A stretch of 64,000 bases of DNA from a bacterium (GTDB lineage: Bacteria; Planctomycetota; JAFGQW01), in NCBI GenBank assembly GCA_030426805.1, contig JAUHXU010000004.1, positions 634,921-698,920 on the forward strand, given 5' to 3'. Below, piece after piece: positions 36,284 through 44,156 of the stretch. The position numbers were made by a program, and so were the translations under genes. Positions within the stretch are counted from its first letter, which is position 1; each line of letters begins with the position of its first letter. The notes beneath the pieces are model-generated. The model saw only the letters and a list, made by a program, of their open reading frames with translations. It was not told the DNA's origin and did not search any database.

Positions 36284-36907
36284 ATGCCCCCCACGACCCC
36301 GATGACCATTCCGATGGCCGTGCGCGTCACGCCGACGTTCGCCGAGTTCCCGGTCTGGCTGCTCGTGCTCGGCGGCATCGCCGTCGTCGGCGTGCTGTGG
36401 CTGATGGGCATCTACAACGGGTGCGTCCGGCTGCGCAACCGCGTGAAGAACTCGTGGTCGCAGATCGACGTCCAGCTCAAGCGGCGCTACGACCTGATCC
36501 CGAACCTCGTCGAGGTCGCGAAGAAGTTCATGTCGCACGAGAAGGACGTCCTCGTCGGGGTGACCGAGGCGCGATCGGCGTGCATGAACGCCTCGGGCGT
36601 GCAGGAGCAGGCGGCAGCCGAGAACATGCTGACCGGTGCGCTCAAGTCGCTGTTCGCGGTCAGCGAGAACTACCCCGAGCTCAAGAGCGACCGGAACATG
36701 CTCCAGATCCAAGAGGAGCTGACCGCCACCGAGAACCGGATCGGGTTCGCCCGGCAGCACTACAACGACTCGGTCATGGAGTACAACACGAAGATCGAGT
36801 CCGCGCCGACCGTCTTCGTGGCCGGCATGTTCGGTTTCGAGGCGGCGGAGTTCTTCGAGATCGACGAGCCGACCGAGCGCGAGGTGCCGAAGGTCGACTT
36901 CGGCTAA
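36284..36907 (+). CDS. LemA family membrane protein
   Basis: A 207-residue protein with one N-terminal membrane helix (FPVWLLVLGGIAVVGVLWLMG, about residues 22-42) and the LemA four-helix body. Key phrases are IYNGCVRLRNRVKNSWSQIDVQLKRRYDLIPNL and FARQHYNDSVMEYNTKI. ATG 36284 is chosen because AAGGAAG lies six bases upstream. LemA proteins are widespread, with no settled function. It lies divergent to the ABC operon and convergent on a small basic gene across a hairpin. Confidence 0.92.
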   Translation: MPPTTPMTIPMAVRVTPTFAEFPVWLLVLGGIAVVGVLWLMGIYNGCVRLRNRVKNSWSQIDVQLKRRYDLIPNLVEVAKKFMSHEKDVLVGVTEARSACMNASGVQEQAAAENMLTGALKSLFAVSENYPELKSDRNMLQIQEELTATENRIGFARQHYNDSVMEYNTKIESAPTVFVAGMFGFEAAEFFEIDEPTEREVPKVDFG

Positions 36908-36938
36908 CGCCTACCGGCCAGCGCGCCTTCGAAATGCG

Positions 36939-36967
36939 ACCGGACCGAGCGATCGGCCCGGTCCGGT
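36939..36967. terminator. Bidirectional hairpin between convergent genes
   Basis: ACCGGACC (36939-36946) and GGTCCGGT (36960-36967) form a perfect 8-bp stem between lemA and the convergent small gene. There is no U-tract on either side, so termination is plausible but unproved. Confidence 0.4.
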
Positions 36968-37002
36968 GCGGCAGCGCCCGATTTCTCGGCGAGTGGTCCG
37001 CG

Positions 37003-37107
37003 CTACGAGCGGATCTCTTTGCGGCTGCGGCCGCGAGTCGGCTTGCGCCCGCGGTTGGCCTTCTTCGTGCGCCACTTCAGGCGTCCGGTGCGTCGGCGTT
37101 TCGCCAT
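37003..37107 (-). CDS. 34-residue highly basic protein, possibly ribosomal (bL37-like)
   Basis: A short frame from ATG 37107 to TAG 37003 encodes 34 residues starting MAKRRRTGRLKWRTKKANRG and ending RSRKEIRS, with about 44 percent Arg+Lys and no acidic cluster. A strong GAGGAG lies six bases upstream, better than for most long genes here. The KKANRGRKPT segment resembles the K-A-N-H-G-K-R-P motif of the tiny ribosomal protein bL37, as I recall it from actinobacteria, but this is from memory and unverified. It sits 36 bases upstream... in the opposite sense of no gene; both it and the pseudouridine synthase are on the minus strand, with this gene downstream of the synthase. Confidence 0.65.
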   Translation of the reverse strand: MAKRRRTGRLKWRTKKANRGRKPTRGRSRKEIRS

Positions 37108-37143
37108 CGTACTTCTCCTCTGAGTCGTCTCGAGCGGGAAGTC

Positions 37144-38115
37144 TTACTCGGTCGAGGGCCCCAGATCAAGGCCGCGCGCGCGCAGCAACCGCTCCAAATC
37201 GGCCGGAATCGGCGCTTCGACGGCCAGGGGAGCACCGCCCGACGGGTGAGCGAGTGCGACCCGGTGGGCGTGGAGTGCGAGGCGCGCAGCGGGCGCGCCG
37301 CCGTATCGACGATCCCCGAGGATCGGGTGGCCGACCGCCGCGAGTTGGACCCGGAGTTGATGCGTGCGTCCCGTGCGGGGCTGCAGCGCGACGAGCGCGG
37401 CACCCGGCGCGGTCGCGATCACCCGGAAGGCGGTCTCCGCCTCCACGCCCTCGGAGGCGACCCGCACCTTCGGCCCCGCCGGCGCGTCGCCGACGCGTTC
37501 GAGCCGGTGACGGAGGACGCCGGTCGCCGGCGTCGGATGGCCGGCGACGATCGCGACGTAGTGCTTCTCGACCGCCCGTGCCTTGAATGCCGCGACGAGC
37601 GTCCGCTGTGCGGCCGGTGTCTTGCCGAACAGCACGATCCCGGACGTCGCCCGATCGAGGCGATGGGCGGGCGCCGGCCGGAACGACAGCGCCCCGCCGC
37701 CGCCGAGGCGCGCGCCGACGATCGCGCCGAGGCTGTCGTGACCGCCGTGGGTCGCGACACCGCTCGGTTTCGCGACCGCGAGCACTGCGTCGTCCTCGAA
37801 GCGAACGTCGAGCTGCCCGGCGGGGGCTGTGGCGGGTTTCGCGCCGCGCCGCATCGACAGGCTCCCCCACGTGTCGCCGCCGAACGGCAGTCGCACGATC
37901 TGTCCGGCGCCGAGACGCGCGCCGGGCCGCGCCCGCGCCCCGTCGACGCGCACGCCCCCGCGATCGATGATCTTGAACAGAAAGCCGAGCTTCGCGCCGG
38001 GCAGGATCTTGCGGAGGAACTTGTCGAGCCGCTGCCCGGCATCGAGGGTGCCGATCGTGATCTCGACGCGATCGTCGAACGGCTCGACTCGGGTCGCGGC
38101 AGGGTCGTCGGGCAT
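37144..38115 (-). CDS. RluA-family pseudouridine synthase
   Basis: This 323-residue protein isomerises uridine to pseudouridine in rRNA or tRNA. An N-terminal S4-like domain (residues 20-75, LDAGQRLDKFLRKILPGAK) is followed by the catalytic domain. The RluA hallmark HRLDRATSGIVLFGKT includes the catalytic Asp, and QPRTGRTHQLRVQLAAVGHPILGD is the second conserved block. Start ATG 38115 gives a compact N-terminus; upstream frame sequence runs toward the tRNA. Which uridine is modified (RluC or RluD type) cannot be told. It precedes the 34-residue gene by 36 bases, so both may share a transcript. Confidence 0.93.
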   Translation of the reverse strand: MPDDPAATRVEPFDDRVEITIGTLDAGQRLDKFLRKILPGAKLGFLFKIIDRGGVRVDGARARPGARLGAGQIVRLPFGGDTWGSLSMRRGAKPATAPAGQLDVRFEDDAVLAVAKPSGVATHGGHDSLGAIVGARLGGGGALSFRPAPAHRLDRATSGIVLFGKTPAAQRTLVAAFKARAVEKHYVAIVAGHPTPATGVLRHRLERVGDAPAGPKVRVASEGVEAETAFRVIATAPGAALVALQPRTGRTHQLRVQLAAVGHPILGDRRYGGAPAARLALHAHRVALAHPSGGAPLAVEAPIPADLERLLRARGLDLGPSTE

Positions 38116-38206
38116 CGCGCGAGGCCGTTCACACGTTGCGCCCGTGGCCGGCGCGCGTGGGACCGTCCCGCGAGGCCCGCGCAAGGGCCCGCGAGAGGGA
38201 GGTGGG

Positions 38207-38293
38207 TGGTGCCGAAGAAGGGACTCGAACCCTTACCGCCCGAAGGCGACTAGCTCCTGAAGCTAGCGCGTCTGCCAATTCCGCCACTTCGGC
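38207..38293 (-). tRNA. tRNA-Leu (anticodon CAG)
   Basis: The minus strand reads GCCGAAGTGGCGGAATTGGC at the 5' end, with the class II long variable arm, the anticodon loop TTCAGGA (anticodon CAG) between CTAGC and GCTAG stems, and GGTTCGAGTCC in the T arm. The acceptor closes as CTTCGGC-A-CCA, with CCA encoded. All arms pair. A strong promoter lies 31 bases upstream. Confidence 0.97.
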
Positions 38294-38323
38294 ACGGGGT
38301 GCTTCTCCTGGGAAGCGTGTGGC

Positions 38324-38352
38324 TATATATCGTATCCACCGAGCCCGATCAA
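38324..38352 (-). promoter_or_regulatory. Promoter of tRNA-Leu
   Basis: TTGATC (38352-38347) and TATATA (38329-38324) on the minus strand are 17 bases apart. The predicted start is about 24 bases before the mature tRNA 5' end, leaving a short leader for RNase P removal. Confidence 0.65.
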
Positions 38353-38365
38353 TGGATTTCCCGCC

Positions 38366-38830
38366 GTGAGCCCAGCCGACACCCCCCGCCCCCACCGCCC
38401 GCTGGCGAAGAACAAGCGTGCGTTCCACGACTTCGAGATCCTCGACCGGCTCGAGTGTGGAATCGCGCTGCTCGGCACCGAGGTGAAGAGCCTGCGCAAC
38501 GGCAAGGTGAGCCTCCAGGAGGCCTACTGCCGGTTCGACGGAAAGGAGCTGTGGGTGATCGGGATGAACATCCCCGAGTACTCCCACGGCAACAAGCAGA
38601 ACCACGACCCGACGCGCCAGCGGAAACTCCTCGCCCACCGCCAGGAACTCCGGCAGCTGCACGCCCGCGTGACCGAGAAAGGGCTCACCCTCGTGCCGCT
38701 GGCGATCTACTTCTCCGGCGCGCTCGTCAAACTCGAGGTCGGCCTCGGCCGCGGCAAGAAGCGCCACGACAAGCGACAGGACCTCCGCAAGAAGGACGAC
38801 CAGCGGGAGATGGATCGCGCGCGACGCTGA
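38366..38830 (+). CDS. smpB: SsrA-binding protein SmpB
   Basis: SmpB binds tmRNA and brings it to stalled ribosomes. The 154-residue product has the oligonucleotide-binding barrel with the family phrases NKRAFHDFEILDRLECGIAL, GTEVKSLRNGKVSLQEAYCRF and IPEYSHGNKQNHDPTRQRKLL. The basic C-terminal tail (GRGKKRHDKRQDLRKKD) inserts in the decoding centre. The start is GTG 38366 without a clear ribosome site. ssrA begins 44 bases downstream on the same strand, the common pairing. Confidence 0.97.
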   Translation: MSPADTPRPHRPLAKNKRAFHDFEILDRLECGIALLGTEVKSLRNGKVSLQEAYCRFDGKELWVIGMNIPEYSHGNKQNHDPTRQRKLLAHRQELRQLHARVTEKGLTLVPLAIYFSGALVKLEVGLGRGKKRHDKRQDLRKKDDQREMDRARR

Positions 38831-38838
38831 TCGTGCGC

Positions 38839-38844
38839 TATACT
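38839..38844 (+). promoter_or_regulatory. -10 box of ssrA
   Basis: TATACT lies 30 bases before the mature tmRNA 5' end and nine bases after the smpB stop. No good -35 is visible, so part of ssrA transcription may come from the smpB promoter. Confidence 0.45.
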
Positions 38845-38874
38845 TTTCCTGCGTCGAACCCACGACGCGCTCGT

Positions 38875-39227
38875 GGGGGCGAAACGGTTTCGACCGGTTC
38901 TCCGGAAAGACGTGTCGCGATCCGAGGTTCCAGGTGGCCTCGTTAAACCCTGGACCCAAACGTCAAGTGCAGACGACTATGCACTCGCTGCCTAATTAGT
39001 TAGGTAGCCATCGCGCCTCCTGTGCCTGCGGGGAGTGCGTGATGTGGATAGCGGGCTAGCCTCGATGCAGTGCTCTCCGGCATCGACGCGAAACAACAGG
39101 GAGGACTAGTTGCGGCTCCCGCGGGTCACCGGGTGGAGACGCAGCGAACCCAATCCGGTGACTATGATCGTAGACGCGCGTCCAGATGGGCTCCGGGACG
39201 CGGGTTCGACTCCCGCCGCCTCCACCA
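38875..39227 (+). ncRNA. ssrA: Transfer-messenger RNA (tmRNA)
   Basis: The 353-base RNA opens with GGGGGCGAAACGGTTTCGAC and closes with GGTTCGACTCCCGCCGCCTC followed by CACCA; the 5' GGGGGCG pairs with 3' CGCCTCC to form the tRNA-like acceptor. The tag frame reads GCA GAC GAC TAT GCA CTC GCT GCC TAA near 38966-38992, giving ADDYALAA if GCA is the resume codon. The last residues YALAA match the protease-recognition end of known tags. It is a one-piece tmRNA that acts with SmpB to release stalled ribosomes. Confidence 0.97.
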
Positions 39228-39254
39228 TTTTCGCCTCCCCATGACCTGCGGCGT

Positions 39255-40478
39255 TCAGGCGTCGAACGACTCGCCCCGCGCGAGGCAATCGGCGAGGGAT
39301 CCGTAGACCCGGCGCAGGGTCGCGCGATCCGGCGTGTCGCCGGTGGCCGCGAGAATCCGCCGGGCGAGCGGCCCGTGGTCGAGGATCGTTCGGAGCGCCG
39401 GCGGCAACGCATCGGCGCCGAACACGCGCTCGGCGAGCGAGGCCCAGACGGCGCCCGCGGTCGTCGGTCGCGGCGGCAGGCCGAGCACCGCCAGATGGTC
39501 GGTTGCATCGATCCCGGCGTGATCGGCGTCCCGGATGACCGCGGAGAGGGTCTCGGCGAGGGCACCGGTGTCGAGCGCGCGCTGCGCGTCCGTGTCGGAC
39601 CAACGCTCTTCGACCAGCGCGCGCAGGACCCGCGTGACGACGTGCGCGATCGCGAGGTCGGCGCCGGGGTGCTCCTGCGTGTCGAGCACGCGAATCTCGA
39701 TCGCGCCGCGGTCGAAGCGTGCGATGGCCCCGCGCGCGTTCAACCACTCCTCTCGCAACACGGCGTCGGGGTCGTGCGGCGCGATGTCCGCGTAGAGGCG
39801 GTCGAGGAGTCGCGCATACGCCTCGGCGGTGAACACGGCCTCCGGGATCACGTCGCCCGTGATCGACGGGATTCGCCGGCAGTTCGTCCGATACACCGCG
39901 AGCCGTTCGTCCAGGGACGCCGCGCGCCGCCCGTCGATGAACGGCGAACTCGCCGCGAGCGCCGGGAGCAGCGGCAGCACGACCCGGATCGCGGCGTGCA
40001 GCCGGCCGAACTCGTCGTCGTTCGCGAACGGCAGGTTCAGGTGCGTCGACTGCAAGTTCGCCCACCCGTGCCCACGGCAGTCGAAGATGCGGTCGAACGC
40101 TCGGTAGACACGGTTGTTCTCGTGCGGCCAGAGACGGGTCTCGGTCGCCGGGTCCATCCACGGGTGCATGCCGGTCGGCAGAAGGCGCGCACCCAACGGC
40201 TCGAGAATGGCGTCGATCCTGCCGACGTCGTCCGCGAACGCCCCGGCGAGCCCGTCGAGCGACGGCGCCGGTCCGGCAGTCTTCAACTCGACCACGTGCG
40301 CGACGAGTTCGTTGGACCAGGCGAGCACGCCGGTCTCCACCTCCTCTTGCACCGGTAGCCCGCCCACCGCCTCGAGGATGCGATCGCACACCGGCCGCAC
40401 GTCGAGGGTGTCCCGGTCGACGATCATGTACTCGATCTCGACACCGAATCCGGCGAACAGGCCGAGCGTCTTCCCCAC
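39255..40478 (-). CDS. GCS2-family carboxylate-amine ligase (glutamate-cysteine ligase-like)
   Basis: A 407-residue protein with the GCS2 fold: FGVEIEYMIVD near the start (metal/ATP-binding glutamates), WSNELVAHVVELKTA, LLPTGMHPWMDP, and HGWANLQSTHLNLPF. GCS2 enzymes form an amide bond to a glutamate gamma-carboxyl or a similar carboxylate. The GTG start at 40478 has GGAGGGG about 11-12 bases upstream and five bases separate it from the ATP-grasp gene. True glutathione synthesis is possible but less likely, because the partner ligase carries an RLAN domain and a peptidase gene is linked. It is the last gene of the 44.1-39.2 kb operon. Confidence 0.87.
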   Translation of the reverse strand: MGKTLGLFAGFGVEIEYMIVDRDTLDVRPVCDRILEAVGGLPVQEEVETGVLAWSNELVAHVVELKTAGPAPSLDGLAGAFADDVGRIDAILEPLGARLLPTGMHPWMDPATETRLWPHENNRVYRAFDRIFDCRGHGWANLQSTHLNLPFANDDEFGRLHAAIRVVLPLLPALAASSPFIDGRRAASLDERLAVYRTNCRRIPSITGDVIPEAVFTAEAYARLLDRLYADIAPHDPDAVLREEWLNARGAIARFDRGAIEIRVLDTQEHPGADLAIAHVVTRVLRALVEERWSDTDAQRALDTGALAETLSAVIRDADHAGIDATDHLAVLGLPPRPTTAGAVWASLAERVFGADALPPALRTILDHGPLARRILAATGDTPDRATLRRVYGSLADCLARGESFDA

Positions 40479-40483
40479 TGCGG

Positions 40484-41944
40484 CTACTTCCCCTCCTTGG
40501 TCGCTTCGATCCGACGGACGAAGGACTGCATGATCGCATCGTAGAGGCCGTCCTTGAGGACGCGATCCTCGTACCCGGCGTCGATGCTCGGGTTGTCGTT
40601 GACCTCGATCACGAATGCGCGCGACCCGACCTCCTTCAGGTCGACGCCGTAGAGGCCGTCGCCGATCCGGTTGGCGACGCGCAACGCCGCTCGCACGACC
40701 GGGCGCGGCGCGTCCTCGACCGGGATCGTCTCGACGGCGCCCTCGCGGTGCGCGTCGCCGTCGTGCTGGATGATCTGCCAGTGCCGTCGCGCCATGAAAT
40801 ACTTGCAGGCGTAGAGCGGCCGACGATCGAGCACGCCGATGCGCCAGTCGAAATCCGTCGGCAGGAACGCCTGCGCGACGATCAGATCGGACTCGCGCAA
40901 CAGCCGGTCGATCGCGTCCGCGAGCTCGGCCTCCGTCGTCGCCTTCACGACACCGAGCGAGAACGCGCTGTCCGGCGCCTTCAGCACGCACGGGAGCCCG
41001 ACGACGTCGGCGACCGTCGCCGCGTTTCCCGCGTGGACGATCAGCGTCCGCGGGCCCCGGATGCGGTGGCGCTGCAGGAGTTCGGCGAGGTAGACCTTGT
41101 TCGTGCACCGCACGATCGACCGCGGATCGTCGATCACGACGAGCCCCTCGGCCGCCGCGCGTTGGGCGAAGCGGAACGTGTGGTGGTTGACCCGCGTCGT
41201 CTCGCGGATGAACAGCGCGTCGAACTCCGCGAGGCGACCGAAGTCGTGGCGCGTGATCGACGTGGGGTGGAGTCCGGCGCGTTCGGCCGCGCGCGCGAAG
41301 CGTCGAAGTGCGCGCGCGTCCGACGGCGGATGTACTTCCTCGGGATCGGCGAGGATCGCGATGTCGAAGCGCGGTCGCGCCGAGCGCCGCGTCCGGGCGA
41401 CACCGCCCTCGAAGTAGCGGCGCGCCGCGTCCGCGAGAAACCCGTGGTGGGTCTCCGGCACGTCGCGGATCGGGATCACGTCCACGGTGATCAGGTGCCA
41501 CTCGTCGGCCCGGCGCGCGAACCGAGCCCGGAGCAGCGGCGCCGGGAACAACTCGAACAAGCGGCGGGCGAGCGACGCGTGACGCGCCGCGAGATTCCGG
41601 CCGAAGTAGACGCTGAGCGTGAACGCGTCGGCCCGAATGTCGCGCAGGCTCTTGCGGATCGTCGCGTCGAGACCGGCGGCCTCGAACCGCGGCACCCACG
41701 TCGAACGCAGGTCCTGCATGACCGACGTGCTCGGCATCGGCCGGTGGCCGCGCGCCTCGGCGAGCAGGGACACGTAGTAGCCGGTCCGCTGATAGCGATA
41801 CGACGCGCACAGGTTGTAGAGCCGCGTCGAACGGCGGTCTCCGAACGTGGGATCGACCAGGTATTGCTTCGCCGACACGACGTCCACACCGGGCAGGTCG
41901 AGCGGCCAGGCCTTCGGATCGTCCAGGACGACGATCGTGTTCAC
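40484..41944 (-). CDS. RimK-type ATP-grasp ligase with RLAN N-terminal domain
   Basis: A 486-residue protein. Residues 1-180 match the RLAN (RimK-like ATP-grasp N-terminal) domain, with GVDVVSAKQYLVDP, RLYNLCASYRYQRTGYYVSLL and ARGHRPMPS. The C-terminal ATP-grasp has LPCVLKAPDSAFSLGVVKA, DLIVAQAFLPTDFDWRIGVL and the Mg-binding VIEVNDNPSID. RimK-type enzymes ligate amino acids, usually glutamate, to a peptide, protein or small acid. GTG 41944 overlaps the peptidase stop (GTGA), and the GCS2 gene follows after five bases. Two amide ligases plus a peptidase suggest synthesis of a peptide-like metabolite; the product is unknown. Confidence 0.9.
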   Translation of the reverse strand: MNTIVVLDDPKAWPLDLPGVDVVSAKQYLVDPTFGDRRSTRLYNLCASYRYQRTGYYVSLLAEARGHRPMPSTSVMQDLRSTWVPRFEAAGLDATIRKSLRDIRADAFTLSVYFGRNLAARHASLARRLFELFPAPLLRARFARRADEWHLITVDVIPIRDVPETHHGFLADAARRYFEGGVARTRRSARPRFDIAILADPEEVHPPSDARALRRFARAAERAGLHPTSITRHDFGRLAEFDALFIRETTRVNHHTFRFAQRAAAEGLVVIDDPRSIVRCTNKVYLAELLQRHRIRGPRTLIVHAGNAATVADVVGLPCVLKAPDSAFSLGVVKATTEAELADAIDRLLRESDLIVAQAFLPTDFDWRIGVLDRRPLYACKYFMARRHWQIIQHDGDAHREGAVETIPVEDAPRPVVRAALRVANRIGDGLYGVDLKEVGSRAFVIEVNDNPSIDAGYEDRVLKDGLYDAIMQSFVRRIEATKEGK

Positions 41945-42651
41945 GCGCGTGCTCCGGGCTCGATCATCAACAGGTTCCCGTCATACGTGACGATCCCGAG
42001 CAGGATCGCCGACACGAGACGCGCGAGGTCGACGCGATAGTAGTGACGCTCGTGGAGCGGATTCGAACCGAGCGGATCCGCGACCAGGACGGTGCGCTCC
42101 TCGGGCCGCACCCCGTAGATCACGACGAAGTGCCCGGCGGGATCGCCGCGCACGTCGTCGTACTCGTTCGTCTCGGGGATCTCGCGGGCACAACCGTAGA
42201 GGTAGGTGGCGCTCAATCCGGTCAGGATCGGAACGCCACGCGCGAGGTACTCTTGCAACAGGCTCGCGTCGAGTGCGGCGTGCCGTATCTCGCCGCCGGC
42301 CGCGAGGAAGTCGAGGTATGCCTGCGTCGCGGTGAGGAATTTCGGCTGGGTCTTCACGGCGGCCTGCGCGCGCAGCCGAGCCGTGAGGTCGACCCCCGGC
42401 TCGAACCACGTCGGATCGAACACGCGCAGATTGTAGGTGTACATCGTCGCGCGGTAGCCGCGGCCGAGGGCGTGGCGGCCGAGATGGGACGCGAACGTGC
42501 CCCCGTCCTCGAGACCGCTCGTCTCCGCGATCACCGTGTCGAGGTCGATCGCCTCGCCGAAGTATCGATACACGGCGTGCAGGCACGTCGGGCCGCACGT
42601 CGTGTCATCGGGCTGCTGCAGGATGTCGATGTAGAGCGCGTCTTCGTCCAT
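41941..42651 (-). CDS. C39-like cysteine peptidase
   Basis: A 236-residue protein with the papain-like C39 catalytic order. Cys19 lies in QQPDDTTCGPTCLHAV, His in AGHFVVIYGV and Asp in VLVADPLGSNP. There is no ABC transporter or signal peptide, so it is a free-standing cytosolic member rather than a bacteriocin exporter. ATG 42651 lies 11 bases after the GH109 stop, and its own stop overlaps the ligase start (GTGA). It may trim, transfer or hydrolyse the amide made by the two linked ligases. The family and gene order are clear, but the substrate is not. Confidence 0.87.
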   Translation of the reverse strand: MDEDALYIDILQQPDDTTCGPTCLHAVYRYFGEAIDLDTVIAETSGLEDGGTFASHLGRHALGRGYRATMYTYNLRVFDPTWFEPGVDLTARLRAQAAVKTQPKFLTATQAYLDFLAAGGEIRHAALDASLLQEYLARGVPILTGLSATYLYGCAREIPETNEYDDVRGDPAGHFVVIYGVRPEERTVLVADPLGSNPLHERHYYRVDLARLVSAILLGIVTYDGNLLMIEPGARA

Positions 42652-42662
42652 CGGTGTCTCGA

Positions 42663-44045
42663 TCAGACGATCGCCAGTGGCGCGGTGTCGCGCCAGCGAC
42701 CGCGCGTGAAGTCCGGGAACGCCTGCGGCGCCCCGCCGGCCGCGACCGACGCCTCCGACAGCGGCGACACGACCGACCAGCTCGCGCCCTCGTAGACGTT
42801 CTGATCGAGTGGCTCGCCGGCCCGGAGGCACTCGACCATCCGCGACAGCATGATGAAGTCCATGCCGCCATGGCCGCCACGTTGCCGTGCGACCGCGCCC
42901 ATCCGGGTCCAGAGCGGGTGCTCGAAGCGCGTACGCCACTCGGCGAGCGCCGCCCCCTCGACCCACCGGTGGACATCGGTTTGGCCCTCGATCGCCAGGC
43001 GGGTCGGGAAGCCGGCGAGGCAACCGTTCGTCCCCTGGATCAGGTTGTGCCGCGTGTACGGCCGCGGCGACGTCGTGTCGTATTGCACGAGGATCGTGCG
43101 CCCCCGCGCGGTCCGGATCAGGCTCGTGTTCAGGTCGCCGCACACGTAGCGTGCCCGGTTGCGCACGTGGTCGGACGGAAAGGACCGGGCCGCGTAGCGC
43201 TGTCGCCCGAGCGCCGGCGTGCCCATCGACACGAGCGTGTCGAACCGATCGTCCCCACGGTCGATGCTCATGTATTGCGCGACCGGACCGAGACCGTGCG
43301 TCGGGTAGAGGTTGCCGTTTCGCCGCGCGTGCTCGTCCGTCCGCCACGAGCCGGTCCCGTGCTCGACGTGCTTCATCTGCCAGCGCAGGTCGTGGATGTA
43401 GGCGGCCTCCGCGTGCAGCAGATCGCCGATCGCGCCGACGCGAACCGCGTTCAGGAACATCAGCTCGTCGCGCCCGTAGCAGACGTTCTCCATCATCATG
43501 CAGTGGCGTCGCGTTCGCTCGCTGGCCTCGACCAGTTCCCAGCACCCCTCGACGGTCGTCGCGAGCGGCACTTCGACGAAAGCGTGCTTGCCCGCCTCCA
43601 TCGTCTGCGCCGCCTGGGGCACGTGCCAGCGCCACGGCGTCGAGATCAGCACCGCGTCGATGTCGTCGCGTTCGAGGATCCGGCGGTAGTCGTGGTCGCC
43701 GCGCGTGTAGAGGTCGGGCGCGGGACGCCCGGCCTTCGTGCACGCGTCACGGGCGCGGAGGGCGACGGCCTCGTGCGGGTCGGCGATCGCGCGGACCTCG
43801 ACGCCGTCGATCGTCAGCGCGCGCTCGACGTGGCCGCTGCCGCGGTCACCGACGCCGAAGAATGCGAGGCGGACCGCATCGATCTTCGGGGCACACAGCG
43901 CCCCCGCGTAGTCGCTGGCCGCACGTGGCGGCCCAGCGGCGCGCGACTTGCCTGCGCAGCCGCCCAGCTCGGCCACCAGTCCGGCGCCGACGCTCACGCC
44001 GGCCAGCGAGCGCAGGAACTCGCGTCGGGAACGGGATTCGTCCAT
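42663..44045 (-). CDS. Tat-exported GH109-like glycosidase (Gfo/Idh/MocA fold)
   Basis: A 460-residue protein. The N-terminus SRSRREFLRSLAGVSVGAGL is a twin-arginine signal, followed by a possible lipobox (ELGGC). A Rossmann dinucleotide fold follows (VRLAFFGVGDRGSGHVERAL, then DAVLISTPWRWH and EVPLATTVE). The C-terminal half has NGNLYPTHGLGPVAQYMSID, FDTLVSMGTPALG and HGGMDFIMLSRMVECL, which match GH109 alpha-N-acetylgalactosaminidases. These use tightly bound NAD in an oxidation-elimination cycle. It heads the operon of peptidase and two amide ligases, an unusual partnership. Confidence 0.87.
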   Translation of the reverse strand: MDESRSRREFLRSLAGVSVGAGLVAELGGCAGKSRAAGPPRAASDYAGALCAPKIDAVRLAFFGVGDRGSGHVERALTIDGVEVRAIADPHEAVALRARDACTKAGRPAPDLYTRGDHDYRRILERDDIDAVLISTPWRWHVPQAAQTMEAGKHAFVEVPLATTVEGCWELVEASERTRRHCMMMENVCYGRDELMFLNAVRVGAIGDLLHAEAAYIHDLRWQMKHVEHGTGSWRTDEHARRNGNLYPTHGLGPVAQYMSIDRGDDRFDTLVSMGTPALGRQRYAARSFPSDHVRNRARYVCGDLNTSLIRTARGRTILVQYDTTSPRPYTRHNLIQGTNGCLAGFPTRLAIEGQTDVHRWVEGAALAEWRTRFEHPLWTRMGAVARQRGGHGGMDFIMLSRMVECLRAGEPLDQNVYEGASWSVVSPLSEASVAAGGAPQAFPDFTRGRWRDTAPLAIV

Positions 44046-44076
44046 CGGGCGCACCCCCCTTCGGGAACGTCCGGCG

Positions 44077-44105
44077 AGCATAGCCACCGCCCGGCGGACG
44101 CGCAA
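44077..44105 (-). promoter_or_regulatory. Promoter of the GH109-peptidase-ligase operon
   Basis: TTGCGC (44105-44100) and TATGCT (44082-44077) on the minus strand are 17 bases apart, with a leader of about 25 bases and a GGGGGG run before ATG 44045. Spacings of 11, -4 and 5 bases between the four genes suggest that all are read from here. Confidence 0.6.
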
Positions 44106-44156
44106 TGGCGCGCAACGACGCTCGACGCTCGCGGCGAACGCGGCTACCCTTCGGCC

